64,000 nt of DNA from Microbacteriaceae bacterium (lineage in GTDB: Bacteria > Actinomycetota > Actinomycetes > Actinomycetales > Microbacteriaceae). The stretch is from the NCBI GenBank assembly GCA_027487865.1, contig JAIYCT010000007.1, positions 124,001 to 188,000 of the forward strand, in the 5' to 3' direction. The notes under the pieces were generated by a model. The model saw nothing but the letters and a program-made list of their open reading frames with translations, did no database searches and was not told the origin of the DNA. The position numbers were made by a program, and so were the translations under genes. Positions 1 through 8,182 of this stretch are shown here, piece by piece. How positions within the stretch are numbered: the stretch's first letter is position 1; each line of letters starts with the position of its first letter.

Positions 1-2041
1 GCCTAAGCTCTCGCTTCAACTCGGAAATTTCATCACGGATTCTGGCAGCAAGTTCAAACTGCAACTCTGCTGCTGCACCCTTCATCTGAGCATCGAGATC
101 CAAAATGGTGGAAAGCAGGGCATCCTTGCCGGCAGAACCGATGTTCGGGCGGCCTCGCATCGGAACACTGGATTTGCGCTTTGGCTCTTTCTTGAGTTCC
201 TCTATCAGCTGGGCGGTGTCAACTTCTTCGCGCATTAGTTGATCGGTGATATCTGCGATTTTCTTGCGCAATGGGGTTGGGTCAATGCCGTTGGCGAGGT
301 TGTAGGCAACCTGCTTCTCTCGCCTGCGGTTGGTCTCATCGATTGCCTTGGCCATCGAATCTGTAACTCGATCGGCATACATGTGGACTTCACCGTTGAT
401 GTTTCGAGCGGCTCGACCGATGGTCTGGATGAGCGAGGTGGAAGATCTGAGGAAGCCTTCTTTATCGGCATCCAAGATTGCGACCAGCGACACCTCTGGA
501 AGGTCCAGACCCTCTCGCAACAGGTTAATTCCGACCAGGACATCGAAGATGCCCTGTCTGAGTTCGCGGAGTAGTTCAACTCTTCGAAGGGTGTCAACGT
601 CTGAGTGCAGGTAACGGACCTTGATGCCCATCTCGGTGAAGTAGTCGGTTACCTCTTCCGCTAGACGCTTGGTGAGGGTTGTCACCAGGACACGTTCGCC
701 TCTCTCGGTGCGGAGTTTGATCTCCTCGAGAAGGTCGTCAATCTGCCCCTTGGAAGGCTTCACGACAATCTGCGGATCGACTAGACCGGTTGGGCGGATA
801 ATCTGTTCCACTACCCCGTCAGCCTTGGCAAGCTCATACTTTCCAGGCGTAGCAGATAGATAAAGTGTCTGACCGGTTCGCTCCAGAAACTCCTCAAACC
901 TCAGCGGTCTGTTATCCAGCGCCGAAGGTAGGCGGAAGCCGTGCTCAACCAGGGTGCGCTTTCTGGAGGCGTCTCCGGATGACATTGCGCCAATCTGTGG
1001 GACTGTGACGTGTGACTCGTCAATAACGGTCAAAAAGTCCTCTGGGAAGTAATCCAGTAGACAAGCTGGTGGTTCGCCCGGTTCACGCTGGTCGATCTGT
1101 CTGGAGTAGTTCTCAATGCCGGAGCAGAAACCAAGTTCCCGAATCATCTCCAGGTCAAAAGTGGTGCGCATTTTGATGCGCTGAGCCTCTAGCAGCTTGC
1201 CTTGTTGCTCGAACTCGCGATAACGGCCTTCTAGCTCTTCCTCGATAGCCTCCATGGCCTGGGCCATGCGCTCGACAGGAGCGACGTAATAGGAAGCCGG
1301 GTAGATTGCCACCGACTGACGCTCCATTAAGATCTCACCGGTCAAAGGATGGATTCGGTAGATCTTTTCGATCTCGTCGCCGAAGAACTCGATGCGGGTG
1401 GCTTCCTCATCGTAAACAGCGATGATCTCAACGGTGTCACCTTTGACGCGGAAGTTTCCACGAACAAATTCGATGTCATTTCTTTGGTACTGAATCTGAA
1501 CCAGGCCACGAATCAGTTCATCGCGATCAATGTGCTGCCCAACCCGCAGTGGTAGCGACTGCGCCAAGTATTCTTTCGGAGCACCAAGACCGTAGATGCA
1601 GGAAACCGTAGAAACCACAATTACATCTCGTCTGGAGAGAAGCGACATGGTGGCTGAGTAGCGAAGACGCTCGACCTCCTCGTTGATGGTCGAGTCCTTC
1701 TCAATGAATGTGTCAGTCTGAGGGACATAAGCTTCTGGCTGGTAGTAGTCGTAATAGCTGACGAAGTACTCAACTGCGTTATCCGGGAACATCATGCGTA
1801 ATTCGCTAGCCAGCTGTGCCGCTAGAGTCTTGTTGTGAGCAATTACCAGCGTTGGACGCTGTAACTTCTCAATTACCCATGCGGTGGTGGCCGACTTTCC
1901 AGTACCAGTTGCACCTAACAGGACAACGTCGCGCTCCCCCGCAGTAATTCTCTCGGTTATCTCCTTGATAGCTTGTGGTTGATCACCGGAGGGCTCATAA
2001 GGAGTTTCTGCGCGGAAGGGCCTGGCATCCTCTGGCGTCAC
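1..2041 (-). CDS. uvrB: Excinuclease ABC subunit UvrB (3' end cut by window)
   Basis: UvrB is the damage-verifying DEAD-like ATPase of nucleotide excision repair; it is loaded by UvrA and recruits UvrC. About 680 residues are visible; only the last few are lost at the window edge. Walker A GATGTGKS lies at residues 43-50, followed by the beta-hairpin region, a helicase motif reading VIDESHV, the C-terminal helicase half (motif QTIGRAARN) and a terminal UVR motif of the type [20 protein letters not shown]. The start is a GTG at 2041 that overlaps the coaE stop as GTGA; a nearby ATG is out of frame. The family signature [12 protein letters not shown] begins at residue 14, so the start fits. The coaE-uvrB order is conserved in Actinobacteria, and coupled translation is likely. 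Confidence 0.96.
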   Translation of the reverse strand, partial: MTPEDARPFRAETPYEPSGDQPQAIKEITERITAGERDVVLLGATGTGKSATTAWVIEKLQRPTLVIAHNKTLAAQLASELRMMFPDNAVEYFVSYYDYYQPEAYVPQTDTFIEKDSTINEEVERLRYSATMSLLSRRDVIVVSTVSCIYGLGAPKEYLAQSLPLRVGQHIDRDELIRGLVQIQYQRNDIEFVRGNFRVKGDTVEIIAVYDEEATRIEFFGDEIEKIYRIHPLTGEILMERQSVAIYPASYYVAPVERMAQAMEAIEEELEGRYREFEQQGKLLEAQRIKMRTTFDLEMIRELGFCSGIENYSRQIDQREPGEPPACLLDYFPEDFLTVIDESHVTVPQIGAMSSGDASRKRTLVEHGFRLPSALDNRPLRFEEFLERTGQTLYLSATPGKYELAKADGVVEQIIRPTGLVDPQIVVKPSKGQIDDLLEEIKLRTERGERVLVTTLTKRLAEEVTDYFTEMGIKVRYLHSDVDTLRRVELLRELRQGIFDVLVGINLLREGLDLPEVSLVAILDADKEGFLRSSTSLIQTIGRAARNINGEVHMYADRVTDSMAKAIDETNRRREKQVAYNLANGIDPTPLRKKIADITDQLMREEVDTAQLIEELKKEPKRKSSVPMRGRPNIGSAGKDALLSTILDLDAQMKGAAAELQFELAARIRDEISELKRELR

Positions 2042-2622
2042 AACTGCTCCTTGAAGCCAAGGTAGATCGCGTCGGCCTTTTTGATTAGTTCTTTAAGCGA
2101 ACAGTTCGAATCAATCACGAGGTCGGCGACTGCCTCTCGCTCACTGTCGGTAGCTTGCGCGGCTATGCGGCTTCTGGCTTCAGCTTCGTTCATACCGCGC
2201 TGCTCGATGAGCCTGTCTACGCGAACGTCTTCATCGCAGCTAATGGCGACAACCTTGTCGAATTGGAGTTTCGACTTACTCTCCACAAACAATGGGATTG
2301 TGTAGACGATGATGCCCTCTAGGTTGGATACCTTTTGGAGGGCAAGATCCTGGATCAGCGGGTGAAGAATACTTTCCAGCTTGACCCTATTTGCATCGTT
2401 AGCAAAGGCTATCTTTGCCAGCGCAGCTCGATCCAAGGCGCCTGACTGGTTCAAAACTGATGGCCCAAATTCTTTTGCGACTTGCTCTAGGCCGATGCTC
2501 CCCGGTTCAACAACTTCACGAGCTAGCAGGTCTGCATCGACTTCGGTTGCACCAAGTTCGACCCAGCGTCGAGCCACGGTCGACTTACCGGATCCAATAC
2601 CACCTGTTAGCGCAATCAGCAC
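2038..2622 (-). CDS. coaE: Dephospho-CoA kinase
   Basis: CoaE phosphorylates the ribose 3'-OH of dephospho-CoA, the last step of coenzyme A synthesis. The 194-residue protein has the P-loop GGIGSGKST at residues 7-15 and the DADLLAREV segment near residue 30 that contacts substrate. It is the compact single-domain form; many actinobacterial CoaE proteins carry an extra C-terminal UPF0157/GrpB-like domain that is absent here. The start is a GTG at 2622 without a clear Shine-Dalgarno, only 18 bases after a terminator-like hairpin behind rpsA. Its stop overlaps the uvrB start. Expression probably depends on readthrough from rpsA. Confidence 0.95.
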   Translation of the reverse strand: MLIALTGGIGSGKSTVARRWVELGATEVDADLLAREVVEPGSIGLEQVAKEFGPSVLNQSGALDRAALAKIAFANDANRVKLESILHPLIQDLALQKVSNLEGIIVYTIPLFVESKSKLQFDKVVAISCDEDVRVDRLIEQRGMNEAEARSRIAAQATDSEREAVADLVIDSNCSLKELIKKADAIYLGFKEQL

Positions 2623-2640
2623 TGGCTAAGGATAAACGAA

Positions 2641-2666
2641 AGCGGGGGTGCTTTCGCACCCCCGCT
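2641..2666 (-). terminator. Terminator or attenuator hairpin between rpsA and coaE
   Basis: A perfect inverted repeat has arms AGCGGGGGTGC and GCACCCCCGCT (11 bp) and a 4-base loop. Read on the minus strand it follows the rpsA stop by 14 bases and is followed by TTTCGTTTA, a short U-rich tail. It looks like an intrinsic terminator, but coaE starts 18 bases later with no visible promoter. Partial termination that lowers coaE relative to rpsA is the likely role. Confidence 0.75.
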
Positions 2667-2680
2667 TCGCTTTAGGTAAT

Positions 2681-4141
2681 TTACTTGTCGCCAGATAGCT
2701 TGTCGCGCAATGCTGCTAGGGACTCGTCGTCTGCCAAGGTGCCCTCGGTAGCTGCGGTTCCTGCAGAAGCGGTTGGCTCCTGAGCTGGGGTAGCTGGTGC
2801 CTCTGGTAGGGCAGCAAGCTGCGCACGAGTCGCCTTGACCTGAGACTTGTGAGTACCCCAACGAGTGTGAGCCTCGGCGTACTCTGCCTCCCACTTGGTG
2901 CGAGCCTCCTCGAATCCGGCCTTCCATTCGCTAGTGGCTGGGTCGAAGCCCTCTGGGTAACGGTAGTTGCCGTTCTCGTCGTAGTCTGCGCTCATGCCGT
3001 AAAGCACTGGGTTGAAGTCAGTACCCTCTGGGTCGACCTCGTCCAAAGCCTGCTTTAGCGATAGAGAGATGCGGCGACGCTCTAGGTCGATGTCGATCAA
3101 CTTGACGAAGACGTCTTCGTTGACAGAAACAACCTGGTCAGCGTGCTCAACGTGCTTGGAGGATAGCTCTGAGATGTGAACTAGACCCTCGATACCGTCT
3201 GCAACGCGAACGAACGCACCGAATGGAACGATCTTGGTGACCTTGCCCGGGATGTACTGGCCAATGGCGTGAGTACGGGCAAATAGCTGCCATGGGTCTT
3301 CCTGAGTTGCCTTGAGCGAAAGCGACACACGCTCACGGTCGTTGTCAACTTCGAGAACCTCAACGGTAACCTCTTGGCCAACCTCAACTACCTCGCTGGC
3401 GTGCTCGATGTGCTTCCAGCTCAACTCGGAAACGTGGACTAGACCGTCTACGCCACCTAGGTCGATGAATGCACCGAAGTTTACGATCGAGGAAACCACA
3501 CCGGTACGAACCTGGCCCTTGGCTAGGTCGTTTAGGAAGGTAGAGCGGTTAGCGCTCTGGCTCTCCTCCAAAAGTGCACGACGAGATAGCACAACGTTGT
3601 TGCGGTTCTTGTCTAGCTCAAGGATCTTGGCCTCAACCTCGGTACCAAGGTATGGTCCTAGGTCGCGAACGCGGCGAAGCTCGATCAGGGATGCAGGTAG
3701 GAAGCCTCGTAGACCGATGTCAACGATTACACCACCCTTAACAACCTCAATAACGACACCCTTGACCACGCCATCGGCTTCCTTGATCTTCTCAACGTCG
3801 CCCCAGGCGCGCTCGTACTGAGCACGCTTCTTGGAAAGAATTAGTCGGCCTTCTTTGTCTTCTTTTTGCAAAACAAGGGCCTCGATTGCATCGCCAACCT
3901 TGACGATGTCATTTGGATCTGCATCCTGACGGATGGAAAGTTCGCGAATTGGGATTACACCCTCGGTCTTGTAACCGACGTCTACTAGGACTTCGTCACG
4001 ATCGATTTTTACGATGGTTCCAGAGATTAGGTCACCGTCGTTGAAGAACTTTAGAGTTGCTTCGACTGCAGCTAGGAAGTCTTCTGCTGAGCCAATGTCG
4101 TTTACTGCTACCTGCTTTTTAGCGGTTTTGTTGGTTGCCAT
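2681..4141 (-). CDS. rpsA: 30S ribosomal protein S1
   Basis: S1 is the RNA-binding ribosomal protein that helps unfold and load mRNA on the 30S subunit. The 486 residues contain four S1/OB domains at roughly 36-105, 120-187, 206-275 and 291-360; the last two carry the strong FGAF...GLVHxSEL signature. An acidic, then Ala/Pro-rich tail follows, as in actinobacterial S1. Four domains rather than the six of enterobacteria is normal for the phylum. The ATG at 4141 has no recognisable Shine-Dalgarno, a feature also known for rpsA of other bacteria. A 128-base leader separates it from polA, and a strong hairpin follows the stop. Confidence 0.97.
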   Translation of the reverse strand: MATNKTAKKQVAVNDIGSAEDFLAAVEATLKFFNDGDLISGTIVKIDRDEVLVDVGYKTEGVIPIRELSIRQDADPNDIVKVGDAIEALVLQKEDKEGRLILSKKRAQYERAWGDVEKIKEADGVVKGVVIEVVKGGVIVDIGLRGFLPASLIELRRVRDLGPYLGTEVEAKILELDKNRNNVVLSRRALLEESQSANRSTFLNDLAKGQVRTGVVSSIVNFGAFIDLGGVDGLVHVSELSWKHIEHASEVVEVGQEVTVEVLEVDNDRERVSLSLKATQEDPWQLFARTHAIGQYIPGKVTKIVPFGAFVRVADGIEGLVHISELSSKHVEHADQVVSVNEDVFVKLIDIDLERRRISLSLKQALDEVDPEGTDFNPVLYGMSADYDENGNYRYPEGFDPATSEWKAGFEEARTKWEAEYAEAHTRWGTHKSQVKATRAQLAALPEAPATPAQEPTASAGTAATEGTLADDESLAALRDKLSGDK

Positions 4142-4269
4142 ATGTGGTGTTATTCACTTTGTTTTACTCGGGCCGAGCAAGGGAAAACCTAAGGAAAAGC
4201 TTTCCGATTTGTCCGGCGATTGGACAGGGATTTGTGCCAAATAGCACTCGCGCAAGCTTACAGGTATAT
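4142..4269 (-). other. Intergenic leader between polA and rpsA
   Basis: This is the longest non-coding stretch of the window (128 bases) and must hold the rpsA promoter unless rpsA is co-transcribed with polA. Read on the minus strand it contains two small stem-loops, GTGC/GCAC and TGTCC/GGACA, and a near-palindrome centred on AAAGCTTT. I could not identify a convincing -35/-10 pair, and there is no purine-rich ribosome-binding site before the rpsA ATG. Confidence 0.4.
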
Positions 4270-6957
4270 CTAGTGCCCTGCTAGTTCCCAATTAGCGCCG
4301 ATGCCGATGTGAACATCGAGCGGAACCGAGAGTTTTGCCACATCGCTCATAGCTTTGGTTGTGAGTGCCTTGAGCTGCTCCAGCTCCCCCGGAGCTACAG
4401 CCAGCACCAACTCATCGTGCACCTGAAGCAGCAGCTGAGACTTGAGGCCTTCAGCCAACATCGAATCGTGCACCTTGATCATCGCAAGTTTCATGATGTC
4501 GGCGGCTGTGCCCTGAATTGGGGCGTTAAGCGCTGCTCTCCTGGCAATCTCGCGAAGCTGGAAGATCTTGGAGTTGAGATCAGGAAATGGCCTGCGACGA
4601 CCATAAACGGTGGCGGTGTAGCCCAGAGTCTTGGCTTTCTGAACCACCTGGTCAAGATAGGTCTTTACTCCACCAAAGCGGTCAAAGTAATCAGACATCA
4701 GCTGCTTGGCTTCCTTGCTCTCAATGCGGAGCTGTCTCGCCAGACCGTACTCGCTCAGTCCGTAAACCAAGCCGTAGCTCATTGCCTTGACTTTGGAGCG
4801 CATTTGAGAGGTAACTTCACTGGGCTCGACACCATAGATGCGGGCGCCAACAAAGCTGTGCAGGTCCTCACCCTGGTTGAAGGCTTCAATAAGTCCGGCA
4901 TCCTGCGACAGGTGCGCCATGATGCGCATTTCGATCTGGGAGTAGTCCGCAGTCAGTAGCGTTTCGAAACCGGCTCCTGCGACAAAAGCACTGCGAAGTT
5001 TTTGGCCCTTGGCAGTCTTGATCGGGATGTTCTGCAGGTTGGGGTTTTCGCTACTGAGGCGACCGGTAGCTGTTCCCACCTGCGAGTAGGTGGTGTGAAT
5101 ACGGCCATCCGGCTCGATTGCCTTGATGAGGGTTTCTGCCATTTGGCGCAGCTTGGTGGCATCGCGGTGTGCAAGCAAACGCTCCAGAAACGGGTGCTCG
5201 GTTTGCTCAAAAAGTGTTGCGAGGGCTTCCGCGTTTGTTGAAAAACCTGTCTTCACGCTTCTGGTTCCCTGCATCCCCAACTCTTCGAACAAGACTGTTT
5301 GAAGCTGTTTTGGACTTGCGAGATTCACTTCGTGGCCAATGATGGCGTAGGCCTGCTTCGCCACCTCTTCAACTTCGGCACTCAGTTCATCGAATTGCTG
5401 TTCCAGGTTTGCCCTATCGATAGCAATCCCCTGCTGCTCCATTTGCGCAAGCGTCACGCTGGCTGGAAGTTCGATGTCCCGGTAGACGCCGAGCGAACCT
5501 TCGGCTTCCAATTGCGCGATTGCGATTTTCGACAGCACCGCAAATACCCAGGCGTCCAGCGATGGATCACTTTGGGCCAAAAGTTCATTTGGATCCTGGC
5601 GAACAATGTCGATACCTGCATAGGTGCGAATTAGAGCGTCTGGGTTCAGGTCCTTGGTAAGCGGGTCAATGATGTAGCTAGCCAAAAGTGGATCGTTGGT
5701 AATCGGGCCAAGTGTCAATCCAATGGCCTTTAGCTGCTTTGACACTTCCTTGAAGTTCCAGGTGCCAAAACCACCTTTGGTTATTAGGTCCTTGGGATCA
5801 GCCTGTCCATCCCAGTTCATTCTTGCCGCCAGGGTTGCGGCACCTATTCCAACAATGCGATCGTTTGCAATCTCAATCTTCAGGTGGGCATCCCCATTGG
5901 TGACCATCGCAGCGATCTCGCTGAGTGTCGCGGTACTTGTCTCAACCGGCTGCGAAGGTAGCTCTGAGATCAGTTCGCTGGCTGCGGCAGAAATTGGGTC
6001 AGCCGAAAGTGATTCCTGGACCTTTTCAGGTTCAATTTTTGCGCTGATTACCTTGTGCTGAGATCCGTCAGTTCCGCGAAGTTTCAGAACCCTAGTCAAA
6101 AGGGTTCGGAACGAGAGTTTTGCAAAGACCTCTTTCACCTGCTCTTCATTCACTGAACCAAGCTCTAAATCATCAAGGGTGAATTCGAACTCTAGATCGC
6201 GCAGTAGGTGATTTAGCCTGCGATTTCTTACAGCAAGCTCCTTGTGCTCCCTGAGGCTTTCGCCGACTTTGCCGGGTATCTGCTCAGCACCATCCAAAAT
6301 GGCCTGCAGCGAACCAAACTCTTGAATCCACTTAGCTGCGGTCTTAGGACCTACTCCAGGGATGCCCTTTAGGTTGTCCGAGGTTTCCCCAACTAGCGCT
6401 GCTAACTCTGGGTACTGTCTGGCGTGCACTCCGTACTTCTCGAGCACTGCGGCATCGTCCATGCGGGCAAGATTCATGACGCCTTTGACCGGGTAGAGAA
6501 TCGTAACGTCTTCGGTGATGAGCTGGAAGGTATCTCGGTCTCCAGAAACAACCAGCACCTTATAGCCGGCCTGCTCTCCCTTGACGCTAAGCGATGCCAA
6601 TAGGTCATCGGCCTCAAACATTTCCCTAGACACGCTGGTGATGTTCATTGCGGTCAGCGCTTCAACCAAAAGTTCGGTCTGGCCCATGAACTCAGGTGGT
6701 GTCTCACCGCGGGTCCCTTTGTATTCCGGAAGCTCAATGGTTCTAAATGATTCTCTGGATACATCGAATGCCACACAGAGATGGGTCGGTCTTTCCAGCT
6801 CAAGAATGTTCAGCATCATCGAGATAAAGCCGTGAACCGCGTTGGTGTGTTGACCGGCAGCATTCTTGAAGTTGTCTGGGCTTAGCGCGTAAAAGGCGCG
6901 AAATGCCAACGAGTGCCCGTCAATAAGTAAAAGGGTAGGCTTTTCGCTAGCGCTCAT
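4270..6957 (-). CDS. polA: DNA polymerase I (proofreading site degenerate)
   Basis: Pol I fills repair gaps and removes RNA primers. From the chosen start the protein has 895 residues: an N-terminal 5'-nuclease domain (LLLIDGHSLAFRAF, EADDLLAS, VSGDRDTFQL, GVGPKTAAKW), a central 3'-5' exonuclease fold, and a C-terminal polymerase with motif A (DYSQIEMR), motif B (RSKVKAMSYGLVYG) and motif C (QVHDELV). The central domain reads LKIEIANDRIVGIGA where active enzymes have a DxE pair, so proofreading should be lost, as in mycobacterial Pol I. An in-frame start 15 codons upstream would overlap the divergent thioesterase gene; the ATG at 6957, before SASEKPTLLLIDGHS, fits the family. Confidence 0.96.
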   Translation of the reverse strand: MSASEKPTLLLIDGHSLAFRAFYALSPDNFKNAAGQHTNAVHGFISMMLNILELERPTHLCVAFDVSRESFRTIELPEYKGTRGETPPEFMGQTELLVEALTAMNITSVSREMFEADDLLASLSVKGEQAGYKVLVVSGDRDTFQLITEDVTILYPVKGVMNLARMDDAAVLEKYGVHARQYPELAALVGETSDNLKGIPGVGPKTAAKWIQEFGSLQAILDGAEQIPGKVGESLREHKELAVRNRRLNHLLRDLEFEFTLDDLELGSVNEEQVKEVFAKLSFRTLLTRVLKLRGTDGSQHKVISAKIEPEKVQESLSADPISAAASELISELPSQPVETSTATLSEIAAMVTNGDAHLKIEIANDRIVGIGAATLAARMNWDGQADPKDLITKGGFGTWNFKEVSKQLKAIGLTLGPITNDPLLASYIIDPLTKDLNPDALIRTYAGIDIVRQDPNELLAQSDPSLDAWVFAVLSKIAIAQLEAEGSLGVYRDIELPASVTLAQMEQQGIAIDRANLEQQFDELSAEVEEVAKQAYAIIGHEVNLASPKQLQTVLFEELGMQGTRSVKTGFSTNAEALATLFEQTEHPFLERLLAHRDATKLRQMAETLIKAIEPDGRIHTTYSQVGTATGRLSSENPNLQNIPIKTAKGQKLRSAFVAGAGFETLLTADYSQIEMRIMAHLSQDAGLIEAFNQGEDLHSFVGARIYGVEPSEVTSQMRSKVKAMSYGLVYGLSEYGLARQLRIESKEAKQLMSDYFDRFGGVKTYLDQVVQKAKTLGYTATVYGRRRPFPDLNSKIFQLREIARRAALNAPIQGTAADIMKLAMIKVHDSMLAEGLKSQLLLQVHDELVLAVAPGELEQLKALTTKAMSDVAKLSVPLDVHIGIGANWELAGH

Positions 6958-6990
6958 GCCCGCTAGCCTACTTCGCCAAGGAGTCAAATT

Positions 6991-7422
6991 ATGTCCGACC
7001 AACCCATCAAAGCCTCAGATAGCGCTCTTGAACTAATGAAGCAGCGTGGGCTTGGCGCACTGGCAGAAAAGATGGGTATCGAGCTAGTTGAACTTAGCGC
7101 TGATCTAGCCATTGCCACCATGCCGGTGTCCGGCAACACTCAGCCAATTGGTCTTTTGCACGGTGGAGCTCACGTAGTACTTGCCGAGTCGCTTGGTTCA
7201 TTCGCGGCCAATGTTCACGCTCACCCATGGGGTTATGCAGTTGGTATCGAGCTAAACGCGACTCACCATGCATCAATCACCGAGGGCGTCGTCACTGGAA
7301 CCTGTGTCGCAATCAAGCTTGGAAAAACCCTGACCAGCCATGAGATCACGATGACCGACGAATCGGGTCGACTGCTCTCTACCGTTCGAATTACGAACTA
7401 CCTAAGGCCTAAGGGTCAGTAG
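6991..7422 (+). CDS. PaaI/EntH-type hotdog-fold thioesterase
   Basis: This 143-residue single hotdog-domain protein probably hydrolyses an acyl- or aryl-CoA thioester. The signature HGGAHVVLAESLGS (about residues 54-67) matches the EntH/YdiI/MenI group, in which the Glu of LAES is the catalytic base; the ELNATHH segment is the second conserved block. A 1,4-dihydroxy-2-naphthoyl-CoA thioesterase role in menaquinone synthesis is possible, but the substrate cannot be read from sequence. AAGGAG lies 7 bases before the ATG. It is divergent from polA (33-base gap) and its stop abuts that of the convergent response-regulator gene. Confidence 0.88.
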   Translation: MSDQPIKASDSALELMKQRGLGALAEKMGIELVELSADLAIATMPVSGNTQPIGLLHGGAHVVLAESLGSFAANVHAHPWGYAVGIELNATHHASITEGVVTGTCVAIKLGKTLTSHEITMTDESGRLLSTVRITNYLRPKGQ

Positions 7423-8001
7423 TTACTTATCCCCAAGCTGTTCAATGACAGCTTTCGCGACCTGGGCCATCGTAAGCCTGCGGTCCATAGAAGCCTTTTG
7501 AATCCAGCGGAAAGACTCTGGCTCACTGAGCTTCATTTTGCTCTGCAAAAGGCCCTTTGCTCGATCCATAAGCTTTCTTGTTTCAAGGCGATCACTCAAA
7601 TCTGCAATCTCAGCCTCGAGTGAAACCAATTCCTCGTGCCTGCTAAGTGCAATCTGGATGGCAGGTAGCAAATCGGTTGGCTTGAATGGCTTGGTAACGT
7701 ATGCCATTGCCCCAGCTTCTGCTGCTCTGGCTACCAAGTCAGACTGCGAGAAAGCGGTCAGCAGCACGACAGGAATCTTTAGTTCCGCGATCTTCTCAGC
7801 GGCACTAATTCCATCGAGCTTTGGCATCTTGATGTCCATCACGACTAGATCTGGCTCTAACTCGGTGGCGAGTTTGATTGCCTCTTCACCGTCTGCACCT
7901 TCACCGACCACCTCGTAGCCGGCCTCCTGCAGGGTAGCTACCACGTCCATGCGAATAAGGCCTTCGTCTTCAACGACTACTACTCTGAGTGCATCTGCCA
8001 T
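7423..8001 (-). CDS. pdtaR: PdtaR-like response regulator with ANTAR RNA-binding domain
   Basis: The protein is a two-component regulator that acts on RNA, by antitermination, rather than on DNA. The 192 residues hold a receiver domain (acid pocket E11-D12, phospho-acceptor D56 in VVMDIKMP, Thr82, Lys104 in YVTKPF), a short helical linker and an ANTAR domain at about 127-188 (RKLMDRAKGLLQ, then a WIQKASMD block). Mycobacterium Rv1626/PdtaR has the same architecture and the same polA/pyk neighbourhood. No sensor kinase gene lies nearby, which is usual for this orphan pair. The ATG at 8001 has AAGG about 9 bases upstream. Confidence 0.93.
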   Translation of the reverse strand: MADALRVVVVEDEGLIRMDVVATLQEAGYEVVGEGADGEEAIKLATELEPDLVVMDIKMPKLDGISAAEKIAELKIPVVLLTAFSQSDLVARAAEAGAMAYVTKPFKPTDLLPAIQIALSRHEELVSLEAEIADLSDRLETRKLMDRAKGLLQSKMKLSEPESFRWIQKASMDRRLTMAQVAKAVIEQLGDK

Positions 8002-8035
8002 GGGAATACCTTATAACTAGCAGTCCAACATCCAC

Positions 8036-8041
8036 TAGAAT
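8036..8041 (+). promoter_or_regulatory. Possible -10 element of tRNA-Leu
   Basis: TAGAAT lies 11 bases upstream of the tRNA 5' end, a spacing that would start transcription only a few bases before the mature tRNA. No good -35 hexamer is present 16-18 bases upstream, so this is tentative. Confidence 0.25.
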
Positions 8042-8051
8042 TTACAAGCTT

Positions 8052-8133
8052 GCCGGGATGGCGGAATGGTAGACGCGTCGCACTCAAAATGCGATGTCCT
8101 CTGGGCGTGTGGGTTCGAGTCCCACTCTCGGTA
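8052..8133 (+). tRNA. tRNA-Leu (anticodon CAA)
   Basis: A complete class II tRNA folds by eye. The acceptor stem pairs GCCGGGA with TCTCGGT (one G-U at the end) and has discriminator A. The anticodon arm is TCGCA/TGCGA around the loop CTCAAAA, giving anticodon CAA for UUG. A long variable arm follows, as expected for Leu, and the T arm is GTGGG-TTCGAGT-CCCAC. CCA is not encoded. It lies on the plus strand between the divergent pdtaR and the convergent pyk, and a strong hairpin terminator follows at once. Confidence 0.95.
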
Positions 8134-8140
8134 CAAAAGA

Positions 8141-8166
8141 AAAAGCGGTGGTTTCCCACCGCTTTT
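8141..8166. terminator. Bidirectional intrinsic terminator between tRNA-Leu and pyk
   Basis: The arms AAAAGCGGTGG and CCACCGCTTTT form an 11-bp stem with loop TTTC. On the plus strand it is followed by CTTTATTT, and on the minus strand by TTTTTCTTTT, so it can end transcripts from the tRNA gene and from the end of the long pyk-side operon. Confidence 0.88.
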
Positions 8167-8182
8167 CTTTATTTAACTCTCT

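Noticed and set aside
4014-5634. Long plus-strand open frames (up to 216 codons) antisense to rpsA and polA
   Set aside because: They lie wholly inside certain minus-strand genes, have biased compositions typical of complement frames, lack ribosome-binding sites and recognisable domains.
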